Shown here piece by piece: positions 1-9,458 of a stretch of 64,000 nucleotides of DNA; the stretch's first letter is position 1; every line of letters starts with the position of its first letter. The DNA comes from Allobosea sp. BK604. GTDB lineage: Bacteria > Pseudomonadota > Alphaproteobacteria > Rhizobiales > Beijerinckiaceae. The notes beneath the pieces were generated by a model, which saw only the letters and a program-made list of their open reading frames with translations, was not told where the DNA came from and ran no database searches. The DNA is taken from NCBI RefSeq assembly GCF_004341515.1, contig NZ_SLZF01000009.1:1-64000 (forward strand), given 5' to 3'. The position numbers were made by a program, and so were the translations under genes.

Positions 1-110
1 AAATCAGGGCCGCGTGACGGGCGAAGACGCTCGCCGGCAAATCGCCGCCCGTGATCGCCTCGCTCGCAGGCCGACTTTTTCAACGGTATCGGTCGGAAGC
101 GGACCGAGAA

Positions 111-446
111 TTATGCTGGGGCCTCTAATGTCGCAAGGCCAAGCCGGGCCAACTTCAACAACTCAGGGAGCGAGGTCCGGACACGAGCGATCAATTCCGC
201 GTTTTGATCCCATCGTTCATCGGCGACGTCGACGTATCTGGGCTCTTGGATAAGGCAGCCAGCTACTACTTCTCCCGTCGGCCAGGTGTCGAAGCGCATA
301 CATTCGTTCAGTCCGGTTTCCGGCTTTGTCGAAACGACCACTGCGCTCATGCAAGACATGTCGTCCATTCGCCGCACATACCAAGGGCCGGGAGTTGAGA
401 CGGCCTCCAATTCCTGAAGGTCGTCAAGTTCGGCGTGGGTCATCAT
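111..446 (-). CDS. Small hypothetical protein (TPGPW-type)
   Basis: The product is 111 residues with no signal peptide or membrane segment. It has a TPGPW motif near residue 18 and ends in an amphipathic stretch (NAELIARVRTSLPELLKLAR). This layout recurs in small phage-associated or accessory proteins of unknown function; that comparison is from memory. Two adjacent ATGs (446 and 443) follow a GGGAG ribosome site, and the spacing slightly favours 443. GC content is lower than in the metabolic operons further right, which fits an accessory gene. The function is unknown. Confidence 0.6.
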   Translation of the reverse strand: MMTHAELDDLQELEAVSTPGPWYVRRMDDMSCMSAVVVSTKPETGLNECMRFDTWPTGEVVAGCLIQEPRYVDVADERWDQNAELIARVRTSLPELLKLARLGLATLEAPA

Positions 447-553
447 CCGCTCCCATTACAGTGCGATCATGATATGAGATCGGTTCGCACATACAACCGA
501 AGCGCGAGCACCCATATTCGCGTAGGTCGAGGTCCGCTCCGGGTCGGGAGCAG

Positions 554-973
554 TCATGACCTAGACGTTTGCGCGTCCAATTGGGCGACAATCGCCGCAA
601 TCATTGGCGCCGTTTTGGTTTGAATCGGATCCTCGCCAAATTCGCCCGCGTCGAACGCCAGGAATACGTCCCAGAGTAGCGGGTGCACGGGCGTGCTTTC
701 ACTCGCCCGGTTCACCATGGGCCAATGTAGGCCATTCACAATAAAGTCGCCCAACTCGAACTCGATCTCTCCGCGATGAAAGCCGCGAGCAAGGGCATCG
801 GCGATGCGTCGAAAGAGTTCATCCACGTCGCCGGCTGTGAACAAAGTGCTCCAACGATGAATGTCCGTCTCGGACAGAGCCGCCGCGGAGCGATCGATTT
901 CGCCCCGCTCAAGCCCGTTCCAGCGAACTCGCATCTCTTCGACCAGAAGCTGCATCGTCATGACCCGGCGCAA
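554..973 (-). CDS. Hypothetical protein, 139 aa
   Basis: A soluble acidic protein without a recognisable domain. The TTG at 973 is preceded by GGAGG with 8 bases of spacing, which supports a TTG start. ATGs at 961 and 955 are alternatives with no better ribosome site. The C-terminal half (HPLLWDVFLAFDAGEFGED) looks like an ordinary folded protein. It lies alone between two other small genes and nothing nearby suggests a role. Confidence 0.5.
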   Translation of the reverse strand: MRRVMTMQLLVEEMRVRWNGLERGEIDRSAAALSETDIHRWSTLFTAGDVDELFRRIADALARGFHRGEIEFELGDFIVNGLHWPMVNRASESTPVHPLLWDVFLAFDAGEFGEDPIQTKTAPMIAAIVAQLDAQTSRS

Positions 974-1073
974 TGACTTGGCCTCCGGAACCTAGCTTCC
1001 CGAACCGGGCCAATCAAATGTTCGCAACGGGCGGAAAGCGATCATTGACGATTTCGAACAATAGTGCCGCGCC

Positions 1074-1394
1074 ATGAGTGCCCGAAAAACACGCATCATG
1101 TATATCGAGAACAAGTCCGAAGGGCTGAACGGGCCTGCACGGATAGGCCGGGTCACGCTGTCCAAGTCTGGACAATCGCTGCGTTACGGCAGGCAAGAGT
1201 TCCAGCGCTTAGGCGGGCGGGGCTTCAAGGCAAACTACTTCGATGCGGCAACAGGGGATCACTATTGGATTTCCGGGCCTCGCAAGGACGGGGCGGACCG
1301 GCTCCATCCCGGCAGCACGGTGCCGGTTGAAATCGATGCGGATGTTGCGGAGGAGTACTGGCGAGATATCCGGGCTCTGCCTGCGCGACAATGA
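1074..1394 (+). CDS. Conserved hypothetical protein, 106 aa
   Basis: Small basic protein beginning MSARKTRIMYIENKSEGLNG and containing GFKANYFDAATGDHYWISGP and a late acidic EEYW segment. I recognise this as a widespread, very conserved small cytosolic protein of bacteria that is often left as hypothetical. No catalytic motif is visible and no function is known to me. The ATG at 1074 starts the conserved part directly. It is a single gene on the plus strand, converging with the fabI operon. Confidence 0.75.
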   Translation: MSARKTRIMYIENKSEGLNGPARIGRVTLSKSGQSLRYGRQEFQRLGGRGFKANYFDAATGDHYWISGPRKDGADRLHPGSTVPVEIDADVAEEYWRDIRALPARQ

Positions 1395-1499
1395 CCGCAA
1401 CGGGTCGCAAGCAGACGATATGAACGGCCGCAGCGTCACAGATTGAGCGAGACGCATCCCCGGATGGCGGGATAGCGGACAGCTCCGGCTGGCTCCCGC

Positions 1500-2285
1500 T
1501 CAATCGATGATGTGGTAGCCGCCGTCGATATAGAGGACCTGCCCGGTCATCAGCCGGGCCGCGTCATGGGCGAGGAAGGCGGTCGCGGCGCCGACATCGT
1601 CGATGGCGACGAGTTCGCGGGCCGGCGCCTTGCGCTTGGCCTTGTCGAGCAGGGCGTCGAATTCGGGGATGGCGGAGGCCGCGCGCGTCGCCAGCGGGCC
1701 GGGCGAGATCGCATGCACGCGGATGCCCTTCGGTCCCAGTTCGGCGGCCATGTAGCGCACCGCCGATTCGAGGGCCGCCTTCGCCACGCCCATGATGTTG
1801 TAGTTCTCGACGACCATCTGGGAGCCGTAATAGGTCATGGTGAAGAGCGTCCCGCCGCGCTTCATCAAGGGCTCCGCCAGCTGCGCCATGCGGATGAAGG
1901 ACCAGCAGGAAATCTCCATCGTCTTGAGGAAGCCGTCGAGCGGCGCATCGGTGACGCGCCCGGCCAGGGTGTCGCGCGGCGCGAAGGCGATGGAATGGAT
2001 GACGAAGTCGAGCTCGCCCCAGCTCTGCGCGATCCGCTCGAACACAGCCTCCATCTGCCCGGGCACGGCGACGTCCAGCGGCAGGACGATCGGGGCCTCC
2101 AACTGCCGGGCGAGCGGCTCGACATGGGGGCGCGCCTTCTCGTTGAGATAGGTCACGGCCAGCTCGGCGCCGAAGGCGCGGAAGGCCCGGGCGCAGCCCC
2201 AGGCGATCGAGCTCTCATTGGCGATGCCGACGATCAGGCCCCGCTTTCCCTCGAGCAGCTTTGCTTTCACGGTCGGAATGGTCAT
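1500..2285 (-). CDS. fabI: Enoyl-ACP reductase (FabI type)
   Basis: NADH-dependent enoyl-ACP reductase of type II fatty-acid synthesis, cytosolic. The 261 residues match the family length. Visible features are the divergent SDR nucleotide site GIANESSIAWG (residues 20-30), the FabI-type spacing Tyr162-x6-Lys169 in NYNIMGVAK, an upstream Tyr152, and ISPGPLATRAA for substrate and cofactor closure. It is the last gene of the minus-strand operon and starts 12 bases after ackA ends. Its place beside ackA and a phosphate acyltransferase suggests an accessory FabI paralogue tied to acyl-phosphate metabolism rather than the only housekeeping copy; that is inference. Confidence 0.93.
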   Translation of the reverse strand: MTIPTVKAKLLEGKRGLIVGIANESSIAWGCARAFRAFGAELAVTYLNEKARPHVEPLARQLEAPIVLPLDVAVPGQMEAVFERIAQSWGELDFVIHSIAFAPRDTLAGRVTDAPLDGFLKTMEISCWSFIRMAQLAEPLMKRGGTLFTMTYYGSQMVVENYNIMGVAKAALESAVRYMAAELGPKGIRVHAISPGPLATRAASAIPEFDALLDKAKRKAPARELVAIDDVGAATAFLAHDAARLMTGQVLYIDGGYHIID

Positions 2286-2297
2286 GGCGGCCTCGGC

Positions 2298-3479
2298 TCA
2301 GGGGGTGGCGCTGATCAGTCTCAGGGTATGGTCGGCGATCATCAGTTCCTCGTCGGTCGGAACGATGCAGAGGTCGATGCGGCTCGCCGGCGTCGAGATC
2401 AGGAAGGTCCCGGCCCGGTTGGCTTCGGGGTCGAGCTCGGCTCCCAGCCACGCCATGCGGCGGATGATGCGCTCCCGCAGCTCGGGTGCGTTCTCCCCGA
2501 TGCCGGCCGTGAAGACGAAGCCATCGAGCCCGCCGAGAGCCGCCGTCAGCGCGCCGATATTGAGGGCGCAGCGATAGACGAAATGCTCGATCGCGAAGGC
2601 CGCGCGCGGATCCTCGCTCGCAAGAAGATCGCGCATGTCATTGGAGATACCTGACAATCCCTTGAGACCGGCTTCGTGATAGAGCAGGCTCGAAACGGCC
2701 TCGGCCGTCATCCCGTTCTGCATGATCAGGTGCAGCACGACGCCGGGGTCGAGCTGCCCGGCGCGCGTCCCCATCGGCAGCCCGTCGAGCGCCGTGAACC
2801 CCATCGTGCTCTCGATGCTGCGTCCGTCCAGCAAGGCGCACATCGAGGCGCCGCTGCCGAGATGGGCGACGATCACCCGCCCGGCGGCCAGCTCCGGACG
2901 GGTCTCGCGCAGACGCCCGGCGATGTATTCGTAGGATAGCCCGTGGAAGCCGTAGCGCCTGATGCCCTCGCGATGGAAGCTCAGCGGCAGCGCGTAGCAA
3001 TCGGCGAGCTCCGGATGGTCGCGATGGAAGGCCGTGTCGAAGCAGGCGACCTGCGGCACATCCGGGTTGATCTCCATCGCGAGCCTGATCGGCAGCAGAT
3101 TGTTGGGCTGGTGCAGCGGCGCCAGTTCGGCATAGGTCGCGAGCCTGTCGAGGAGCGCGTGGTCGATGATGGTCGGGGCGGCATGGTCCGGTCCGCCATG
3201 CACGACGCGATGGCCGATCGCCAGAAGGCTGAAACCCTCCAGGCTGCGCAGCCAGGTTCGCGTCCTGTCGATCGCCGTGGGCAGGTCCGGCACCTCCTCG
3301 CGCTCGAAGGTCAGATCGACCAGGGACTTGCCCTTGGCATCGCTGGCGCGCAGGCGCGGCCGTTGCCCGATGCCGTCGAGCTGCCCGCGCACCTGCCGCG
3401 CCAGCGTCCCCTCGGAGACGGTGAAGATCTGGAACTTGAGGCTCGACGAGCCGGCGTTCACCACAAGGATCGCATCCAT
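2298..3479 (-). CDS. ackA: Acetate kinase
   Basis: Catalyses acetyl phosphate + ADP <-> acetate + ATP in the cytosol. All family blocks are visible in order: VVNAGSSSLKFQ at the N-terminus, HRVVHGG, GFHGLSYEYIA, AHLGSGAS, TALDGLPMGTRAGQLDPG and TAGIGENAPELRERI. I chose the ATG at 3479 (393 aa, normal length) because it precedes the NAGSSS block directly; an upstream in-frame extension to 3533 would overlap the preceding gene. It lies between the phosphate acyltransferase (10 bases away) and fabI (12 bases), so the three are almost certainly co-transcribed. Propionate or butyrate kinase activity is also possible. Confidence 0.93.
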   Translation of the reverse strand: MDAILVVNAGSSSLKFQIFTVSEGTLARQVRGQLDGIGQRPRLRASDAKGKSLVDLTFEREEVPDLPTAIDRTRTWLRSLEGFSLLAIGHRVVHGGPDHAAPTIIDHALLDRLATYAELAPLHQPNNLLPIRLAMEINPDVPQVACFDTAFHRDHPELADCYALPLSFHREGIRRYGFHGLSYEYIAGRLRETRPELAAGRVIVAHLGSGASMCALLDGRSIESTMGFTALDGLPMGTRAGQLDPGVVLHLIMQNGMTAEAVSSLLYHEAGLKGLSGISNDMRDLLASEDPRAAFAIEHFVYRCALNIGALTAALGGLDGFVFTAGIGENAPELRERIIRRMAWLGAELDPEANRAGTFLISTPASRIDLCIVPTDEELMIADHTLRLISATP

Positions 3480-3489
3480 TGGCCAGACC

Positions 3490-4467
3490 CTAGACCGCCG
3501 CCACGGCGGGGGTCCCTCGCCGGGCGGCCGCATAGAGCGCCGCCACGGCGCATGATGCCAGGCGTGTGCGGACGGAATCGGCCCGCGACGTCAGCACGAT
3601 CGGCACGCGTGCGCCCAGGACGACGCCGGCGGCATCGGCGCGAGAGAGAAAGGTCAGGTTCTTGGCGAGCATGTTGCCGGCCTCGAGATCGGGCACTACG
3701 AGGATCTGCGCATGTCCGGCGACGGGCGAGACGATGCCCTTGATCGCGGCGGCTTCCGGCGAGATCGCATTGTCGAAGGCGAGCGGCCCATCGACCAAGG
3801 CGCCGGTGATCTGGCCTCGATCGGCCATCTTGCACAGGGCGGCCGCATCGAGCGTCGACGGGATCTTGGTGGTCACCGTCTCGACGGCCGAGAGGATCGC
3901 GACGCGCGGCATGCCGAGGCCGACCCCGGCCCAGAGATCGATGGCGTTCTGGACGATGTCGCGCTTGGCATCGAGATCGGGGAAGATGTTGATCGCCGCA
4001 TCGGTGATGAAGAGCGTCTCGGCATGGCCGGGCACGTCCATGATGAAGACATGGCTGATGCGCCGCTCGGTGCGCAGGCCGGTGGCGGAGGCGGCGACCT
4101 CGCGCATCAGTTCGTCGGTATGCAGGCTGCCTTTCATCAGCAGCTCGCCGCGCCCTTCGCGGACGAGCCTCACCGCCTCGGCCGCGGAGGCATGGCTGTG
4201 TGGCGTGTCGATGATTTCCACCGCACCGAGATCCAGCCCTTCGGCCTGCGCGACAGCGCTGATCCTGTGCTGCGGTCCGACGAGAACCGGCGCGATCAGT
4301 CCCGCGTCGCGCGCCGCCAATGCCCCCTGGAGAGAGGTCGCGTCGCAGGGGTGAGCGACGACCGTCAGCGCGGGAGCGCCGGCGCGAGCCGCGGCGATCA
4401 GCCGGTCGTACTTGGAAGCGAGCTTCGCATCGTCCTCGCCTGCTGTGCCATCTGCCGCGCGCATCAC
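3490..4467 (-). CDS. Phosphate acetyl/butyryltransferase
   Basis: Transfers an acyl group between CoA and phosphate, making the acyl phosphate used by the adjacent kinase. The 325 residues match the short Ptb/Pta catalytic family, without the DRTGG or P-loop domains of long Pta. Recognisable blocks are KGSLHTDELMREV, HVFIMDVPGHAETLFITDAA, GPLAFDNAISPEAAAIKGI and a C-terminal DLEAGNMLAKNLTFLSRADAAGVVLGA, split here over two conserved motifs. The ATG at 4467 overlaps the stop of the DUF3141 gene in ATGA, indicating translational coupling. Whether acetyl-CoA or a longer acyl-CoA is preferred cannot be read from the sequence. Confidence 0.88.
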   Translation of the reverse strand: MMRAADGTAGEDDAKLASKYDRLIAAARAGAPALTVVAHPCDATSLQGALAARDAGLIAPVLVGPQHRISAVAQAEGLDLGAVEIIDTPHSHASAAEAVRLVREGRGELLMKGSLHTDELMREVAASATGLRTERRISHVFIMDVPGHAETLFITDAAINIFPDLDAKRDIVQNAIDLWAGVGLGMPRVAILSAVETVTTKIPSTLDAAALCKMADRGQITGALVDGPLAFDNAISPEAAAIKGIVSPVAGHAQILVVPDLEAGNMLAKNLTFLSRADAAGVVLGARVPIVLTSRADSVRTRLASCAVAALYAAARRGTPAVAAV

Positions 4468-6671
4468 GAGGCCTTCCGTCGCATGGCGAGGTCGAGCTTG
4501 CCGGGCGGCCGGTCGTCGCGTGGCGAGGCGGCCTCGAACAGGGTCCTGATCTCCTCCAGCCGGTCCGCCGCCTCCCCCGCAAGCGGGCCGCGGGCGGTCG
4601 CGACCTGCTCGATCAGCGCTAACGCGGCCTCCCTGGCCTCGGCATCGGATGGCAGCAGCGCCGGAAGCGTCCGCAGCGCCTCGGCCTGGTCGATCAGCAG
4701 CATGAAGAACTGCTCGCGGGTCAGCGCCTTGAATTCGCCGAGCGTCAGGCGGCGGGCCTGCTCGCCCTGCCGGCGCAGGCGCCGGATGGCTTCGAAGCTG
4801 CGCTCGTCGACGCTCTCCCGGGCCATTCCGACATAGAGGATGGCCCGCACACAGGCGTGGACCAGCCCGCCGCGGGACAAGCCGCTGCGCAATTCGCCGA
4901 TCCGCTTCTCGACGAGCTCGCCATGGAGCTTGCTCCGTGCCGCGCTTCGCGGCCGGCGCGGCGAGCCTGCGTCGATTCCGAGCGCCGATTGCAGCAGAGG
5001 CGAGCCGTAGACGGCCCGGAATGTCTGTTCGGACATGCGCTCGACCATCTGCCGCCAGCCGTCGAGTGCGCTGACGATCTGGGCGGAGGCGATCTCCTGC
5101 GCCTTCAGGAAGGGGTTGTCGTCGCCGACCGGCTGGCGCTCGTCGCGCACCTTGTCGGCCGCCGTCCCGAGCCAGGACAGGAATGGGTTCTGCGAGCCGA
5201 ACAGCGCGTATTGCAGGCGCAGCGGATGCAGCTTGCGCATCGCCTCGGCGGCGGCCGGGTTGGCTGCGGCCTGGACCCAGGGCTGGACGAGGGCGCGGTA
5301 GAGCGAGAGGTTGATCTCGGATACGCGCGCCGCGGCGGCGAAGCGGCGCTCATCGTCGAGATCATTGCCGCCGAGCGCGCGGATGTCGTCGAGGCTGCGC
5401 GCCTCACAGCGCATGACCCAATCGCCGGTCACCAGGTCCGGGCTGGTATCGGCCCCGGCCTTGGGCTCGAAGACCGCCTCGTAAAGGCCGGGCGGCAGCA
5501 CGTCGATGAGATCGATATTGGAGGCGAATTCGTCGTGCTCCTTTCGGGCCACGCCCGCCGAGACGAAAATGCCGAGATGGCCGATCCTGTCGTGAACGGC
5601 ATAGACGATCGTCTGCCCGTATGAGCGGATCTCGTCGACGCTGCCGTAGAGATCGAGGATCCAGCCGAGCGCCTGCTGGGGCGGGGTGATATTGTCACCC
5701 TTCGAGCAGAACACCACGATCGGCGACCGGATATTGCGCAGGTCGATGGCGGTGCCATCGGAGGTCCTGATGTCGCCGCAGGCCAGCTTGTTGCCGATGA
5801 AGAGCTCGTCGACGATGAACTGGATCTCCTGCGCATTCAGCGTGACATGCCCGCCCCACCATTTCTCGAAGCCGAGATAGCGTTCCACCTCGCTGTCGAT
5901 CTTCGAATAGAGATTGTACTGCTTGCTCCAGAGCGTGTTTGCCGGGTTCTGGTTCTCGAAATTCTGGACCAGCCAGGCCCCGTCGAAGGTTCCCGCGCCG
6001 AGATCGCTGGTGAGCGCCGTCAGCCAGCTGCCCCCGAGAAGGCCGCCTGTGTAGCGCATCGGGTTCTCGCCCTTCACTCCGGCCCAGTAGGACAAGGGAG
6101 AGCCGGCCAGGATGATCGGGCCGAACAGCTCGGGCCGCATCGCCGCGAGCATCATGACGGCCCAGCCTGCCTGGCAATTCCCGATCACGCAGGGCCTGCC
6201 CTCGGCCTTCGGATGGCGGGAGATCACCCTCTCCAGGAAGGCCGCCTCGGCATGGGCGATATCCTCGATCGTCTGGCCGGGAACCGGATCGGGCAGGAAG
6301 CCGACGAAATAGCAGGGATGCCCGGCCTTCATCGCCACGCCGATCTCGCTATCGGCCTTGAAGCCACCAATGCCGGGTCCGTGGCCGGCACGCGGGTCGA
6401 CGATGACGAAGGGCCGCCTGGTCTCGTCGAGGACGACGCCATCAGGCGGCTTGATCCGCGCCAGCACATAGTTCACCGGCCGGGCAAGCCCGCGGCCGTC
6501 GCAGATCAGTTCGGCGTCGTAGTCGAGGACATGCGGCGCCTGCTGCGCGATATGTTCCTCATATTGCAAGCCGCGCTGGCGCAACGCGTCGAGGAACAGG
6601 AGCCAGCGCTGCCCGGCATCGACCGTGTAGGACAGGCCATCGCTCAGGACGCCAGCCGGGTTCTCGCGCAT
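4464..6671 (-). CDS. DUF3141 alpha/beta-hydrolase, PHA-synthase-like
   Basis: Large protein (735 aa from 6671) with an alpha/beta-hydrolase core resembling polyhydroxyalkanoate synthases. VIGNCQAGWAVMMLAA has the nucleophile elbow with Cys in the GxCxxG pattern, and there is SPIVVFCSKGDNITPPQQALGWI and a late His in DRIGHLGIFV. The C-terminal third is helical. I recognise the DUF3141 family, usually found beside phosphate acyltransferase-ackA-fabI as here. I chose the ATG at 6671 because GGAGGGAGG lies just upstream; an in-frame extension to 6875 reads into a repeat-bearing intergenic region. It is first in the operon. The substrate is unproven; an acyl-CoA or acyl-thioester role is inferred. 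Confidence 0.85.
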   Translation of the reverse strand: MRENPAGVLSDGLSYTVDAGQRWLLFLDALRQRGLQYEEHIAQQAPHVLDYDAELICDGRGLARPVNYVLARIKPPDGVVLDETRRPFVIVDPRAGHGPGIGGFKADSEIGVAMKAGHPCYFVGFLPDPVPGQTIEDIAHAEAAFLERVISRHPKAEGRPCVIGNCQAGWAVMMLAAMRPELFGPIILAGSPLSYWAGVKGENPMRYTGGLLGGSWLTALTSDLGAGTFDGAWLVQNFENQNPANTLWSKQYNLYSKIDSEVERYLGFEKWWGGHVTLNAQEIQFIVDELFIGNKLACGDIRTSDGTAIDLRNIRSPIVVFCSKGDNITPPQQALGWILDLYGSVDEIRSYGQTIVYAVHDRIGHLGIFVSAGVARKEHDEFASNIDLIDVLPPGLYEAVFEPKAGADTSPDLVTGDWVMRCEARSLDDIRALGGNDLDDERRFAAAARVSEINLSLYRALVQPWVQAAANPAAAEAMRKLHPLRLQYALFGSQNPFLSWLGTAADKVRDERQPVGDDNPFLKAQEIASAQIVSALDGWRQMVERMSEQTFRAVYGSPLLQSALGIDAGSPRRPRSAARSKLHGELVEKRIGELRSGLSRGGLVHACVRAILYVGMARESVDERSFEAIRRLRRQGEQARRLTLGEFKALTREQFFMLLIDQAEALRTLPALLPSDAEAREAALALIEQVATARGPLAGEAADRLEEIRTLFEAASPRDDRPPGKLDLAMRRKAS

Positions 6672-7246
6672 ATCGCCTCCCTCCGAAGCTTCTCCAGGTC
6701 TGAATCGGCGGGCATCCGCATCAGCGGCCCGCGAAAGCGCAGCGCCTTGCGGTCGAGAGCGAGACTCCGCTGCCGCAGTCTCTGCCGGCGAGGTTGACGT
6801 CACGCGGCGGCACAGTTCGCGCGCTCCGCGGCGGGCATATCCATCGTCACGCGTTCGAACCTGGCGCGTGAGCATTTTCTTCAGGCGAACCGGTATCCAC
6901 TTCGCTCGAAAATGCTCTATCTATTTGTCTTGACGCATTTTCTTCACGCGAACCGGTATCCACTTCGCTCGAAAATGCTCCAGGCAGCGTCGTTGTGCAC
7001 TGCACTCTAGCAGATTTTGCACGCGCGTCAGATGTCCCAAAGGACAATAGGCCGGCGGGCCGCGCTGTGCTGACGTTCCCAATCCAACGCGAGTGTCTCA
7101 GGCGCGCCGGCCGGCGCCCCGATATCGCTTGCTGCGTGCCGACAGTCGTGAAGCGTCACGGGAATGGCTTGGGATGGCCGATGACCCACGAAGCTGTGTC
7201 GACGCGACGAAATCCAGCTCCTTCATGACGCGGCCTTGAGGGCTCG
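6672..7246. other. Intergenic region, divergent promoters plus repeats
   Basis: About 575 bases between the divergent DUF3141 operon and the MscS gene. It contains two copies of the dispersed palindromic repeat (6870-6981). I see no convincing gene or RNA in the rest. Promoters for both directions must lie here, but I could not place them. Confidence 0.6.
6870..6981 (-). repeat. Dispersed palindromic repeat, two copies
   Basis: Two near-identical units in tandem (6870-6917 and 6935-6981), each running from GCATTTTCTTCACGCGAACC through CCACTTCGCTCGAAAATGCT and joined by a short T-rich linker. The same unit recurs at seven other places in the window. Ends of the type AGCATTTTC/GAAAATGCT are complementary, so each copy can fold into a hairpin. 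Confidence 0.9.
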
Positions 7247-9394
7247 ATGCGCGGCTTGCTGATCCTGTTCTTGTGCGTCTTTGCCGCCTGGGGACCGGTT
7301 GGGGCGCGTGGGCAGGAACGGCAGGCAGATCCTCCCGCCGAGGCCAAGGAGCTGTTGCGCCTGCTCGACGATCCAGGCGTGCGGCGCTGGATCCAACAGT
7401 CCGGCAAGATCGAAGCCGCCGCAGCCCCCGCTGATACGGCCATTCCGGAACCGCCGCTTTCCAGCCGACTGGCTGCGCGCCTCACCAGCGTGCGCGATCA
7501 TATCGCGGCAACCGCTGCCGCGATCCCACAACTGCCGACGCAACTCGTGCGGGCCGCCGGCTTGCTGAGGAGCGAGTTGGAAACGACAGGCCTTGCCCGA
7601 CTTGCACTGTTGCTTTCGAGCATTCTGGTGCTCGGCGTCGGCTCCGAGCAATTCTGGCGGGCCCTGAGCTCACCCTACCGGGCGTCGCTCGAGCGACAGC
7701 CCGTCCTTTCGGTCAAGGAACGCTTCCGCATCGCAGCGCTGCGGCTGGCCACCCTCGCCGCCGGCATCGCGATCTTTGCCGCGGGCAGCCTGGGAGCCTT
7801 CCTTCTGTTCGCGTGGCCCCCGCTGCTCAAGCAGATCACACTGTCGCTTCTCGTGGCCGTGCTGATCACGCGCGGCACCCTGGCTCTGCTGGACTTCGCG
7901 ATGTTTCCGCCGAAGGACGCAAAGGGTGACTGGTCGGACCATCAGATTGTTCCGATCAAGCCTGACCACGCCATCTACTGGCGGCGGCGCATCGCTCTGT
8001 TTGTCGGATATTTCGCCTTCGGGTGGTCCATCGTCGGTATCCTGGTCGATCTCGGCTTTCCCGACAATTTCCGCTTTGCGGCGGCCTATCTGCTTGGACT
8101 TGGCCTCTTGCTGATCGGCCTCGAAGCGATCTGGAGCCGACCGGGCGGCGATCGCGACCCGGCTTTCAGGTTCGCGAGACTTATAAAGAGCATCGCCCTG
8201 TCCGCCTACGCAGTCGCCTTGTGGTTCCTTTGGGCTGCCGGACTCCTCGGCATGTTCTGGATTGCCGTTTTTGCGACTCTGCTGCCCAAGGCCATATCGA
8301 TCGGACAAGCCACAGTCGGACATCTCTTGAGACCGACCGAGAGCGGCGCGCCGGCGCCGATCAGACACAACATCCTGGAAGTGTGCCTCGAGCGCGGGGT
8401 CCGGCTGATCATCCTGATCGCCGCCACGTTTTGGCTAGCCCATATCTGGCACATCGACCTGGTCGGGCTGACGAACCAGGACAACCTGCTCATGCGGCTG
8501 TTGCGTGGTGCGCTGGCGAGCGTCGTCATTCTCCTGCTCGCCGATTTCCTGTGGCAGATCATCAAGGCCGCTGTGGATGGTGCCCTCGCGGACCCGACGG
8601 AGAGTATCGTTCCCGGGTCCAACGAGGACATCCGCCGGGCGCGGCTTCGCACGCTGCTGCCGATCTTCCGGAATATCCTGTTTGTGGTCATTGCGGTCAT
8701 GGCGGGTTTGACGGCACTTGCCGCGCTCGGCTTCGAGATCGGCCCTCTGATCGCCGGGGCGGGCGTCCTAGGCGTCGCCATCGGCTTTGGCGCCCAATCG
8801 CTGGTCAAGGACATCATCAGCGGCATGTTCTACCTGCTGGACGATGCGTTCCGCGTCGGCGAATACATCCAGAGCGGAAGCTTCAAGGGAACGGTCGAGT
8901 CATTCTCGTTGCGCTCCGTTCGCCTGCGCCATCACCGCGGCCCGGTCTTTACAGTCCCGTTCGGGCAATTGGGCGCGATACAGAACATGAGCCGCGACTG
9001 GGTCATCGACAAGTTCATGATCAATGTCACCTACGACACCGATCTTGAGAAGGCGCGGAAGACCGCGAAGAAAGTCGGCCAGGAGCTTACAGCGGACCCT
9101 GAACTGGCGCCGGACATCATCGCACCCATGAAGATGCAGGGCGTGGAGCAGTTCGGCGACTACGCCATACAGCTTCGTTTCAAGATGACGACGCGGCCCG
9201 GCCAACAGGCGGCCGTACGTCGAAAGGCTCTGCTGCGGCTCAAGACCGCGTTCGACCAGGCCGGCATCAAATTCGCCCATCCGACGGTTCATGTCGAAGG
9301 CCGCGAGGAGGACGCCGCAGCCGCACAGCAGATCATAACCGCCGCAAGGGCCGAGGCGACGAAGACTGAGGCGGCAAGCGCGCCCGGCAAGTAA
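7247..9394 (+). CDS. MscS-family mechanosensitive channel
   Basis: A 715-residue inner-membrane channel. It has an N-terminal signal-like segment (MRGLLILFLCVFAAWGPVGA), a periplasmic or helical region and many hydrophobic segments. The MscS core follows at about residues 480-640: a pore helix rich in Gly and Ala (LIAGAGVLGVAIGFGAQSL), the KDIISGMFYLLDDAFRVGEYI beta-domain entry split at the usual site, and VPFGQLGAIQNMSRDW. The length matches the large multi-TM MscS relatives. It would release solutes on hypo-osmotic shock. A GAGGG site precedes the ATG. It heads a plus-strand run of envelope genes, and OpgD nearby also belongs to osmotic adaptation. Confidence 0.9.
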   Translation: MRGLLILFLCVFAAWGPVGARGQERQADPPAEAKELLRLLDDPGVRRWIQQSGKIEAAAAPADTAIPEPPLSSRLAARLTSVRDHIAATAAAIPQLPTQLVRAAGLLRSELETTGLARLALLLSSILVLGVGSEQFWRALSSPYRASLERQPVLSVKERFRIAALRLATLAAGIAIFAAGSLGAFLLFAWPPLLKQITLSLLVAVLITRGTLALLDFAMFPPKDAKGDWSDHQIVPIKPDHAIYWRRRIALFVGYFAFGWSIVGILVDLGFPDNFRFAAAYLLGLGLLLIGLEAIWSRPGGDRDPAFRFARLIKSIALSAYAVALWFLWAAGLLGMFWIAVFATLLPKAISIGQATVGHLLRPTESGAPAPIRHNILEVCLERGVRLIILIAATFWLAHIWHIDLVGLTNQDNLLMRLLRGALASVVILLLADFLWQIIKAAVDGALADPTESIVPGSNEDIRRARLRTLLPIFRNILFVVIAVMAGLTALAALGFEIGPLIAGAGVLGVAIGFGAQSLVKDIISGMFYLLDDAFRVGEYIQSGSFKGTVESFSLRSVRLRHHRGPVFTVPFGQLGAIQNMSRDWVIDKFMINVTYDTDLEKARKTAKKVGQELTADPELAPDIIAPMKMQGVEQFGDYAIQLRFKMTTRPGQQAAVRRKALLRLKTAFDQAGIKFAHPTVHVEGREEDAAAAQQIITAARAEATKTEAASAPGK

Positions 9395-9458
9395 CGGCGC
9401 GAGGCCGGGCGAGAATTCGTGTCGGGAAGCGACTGCTCTGCTATGCAAGGAGGACGCC

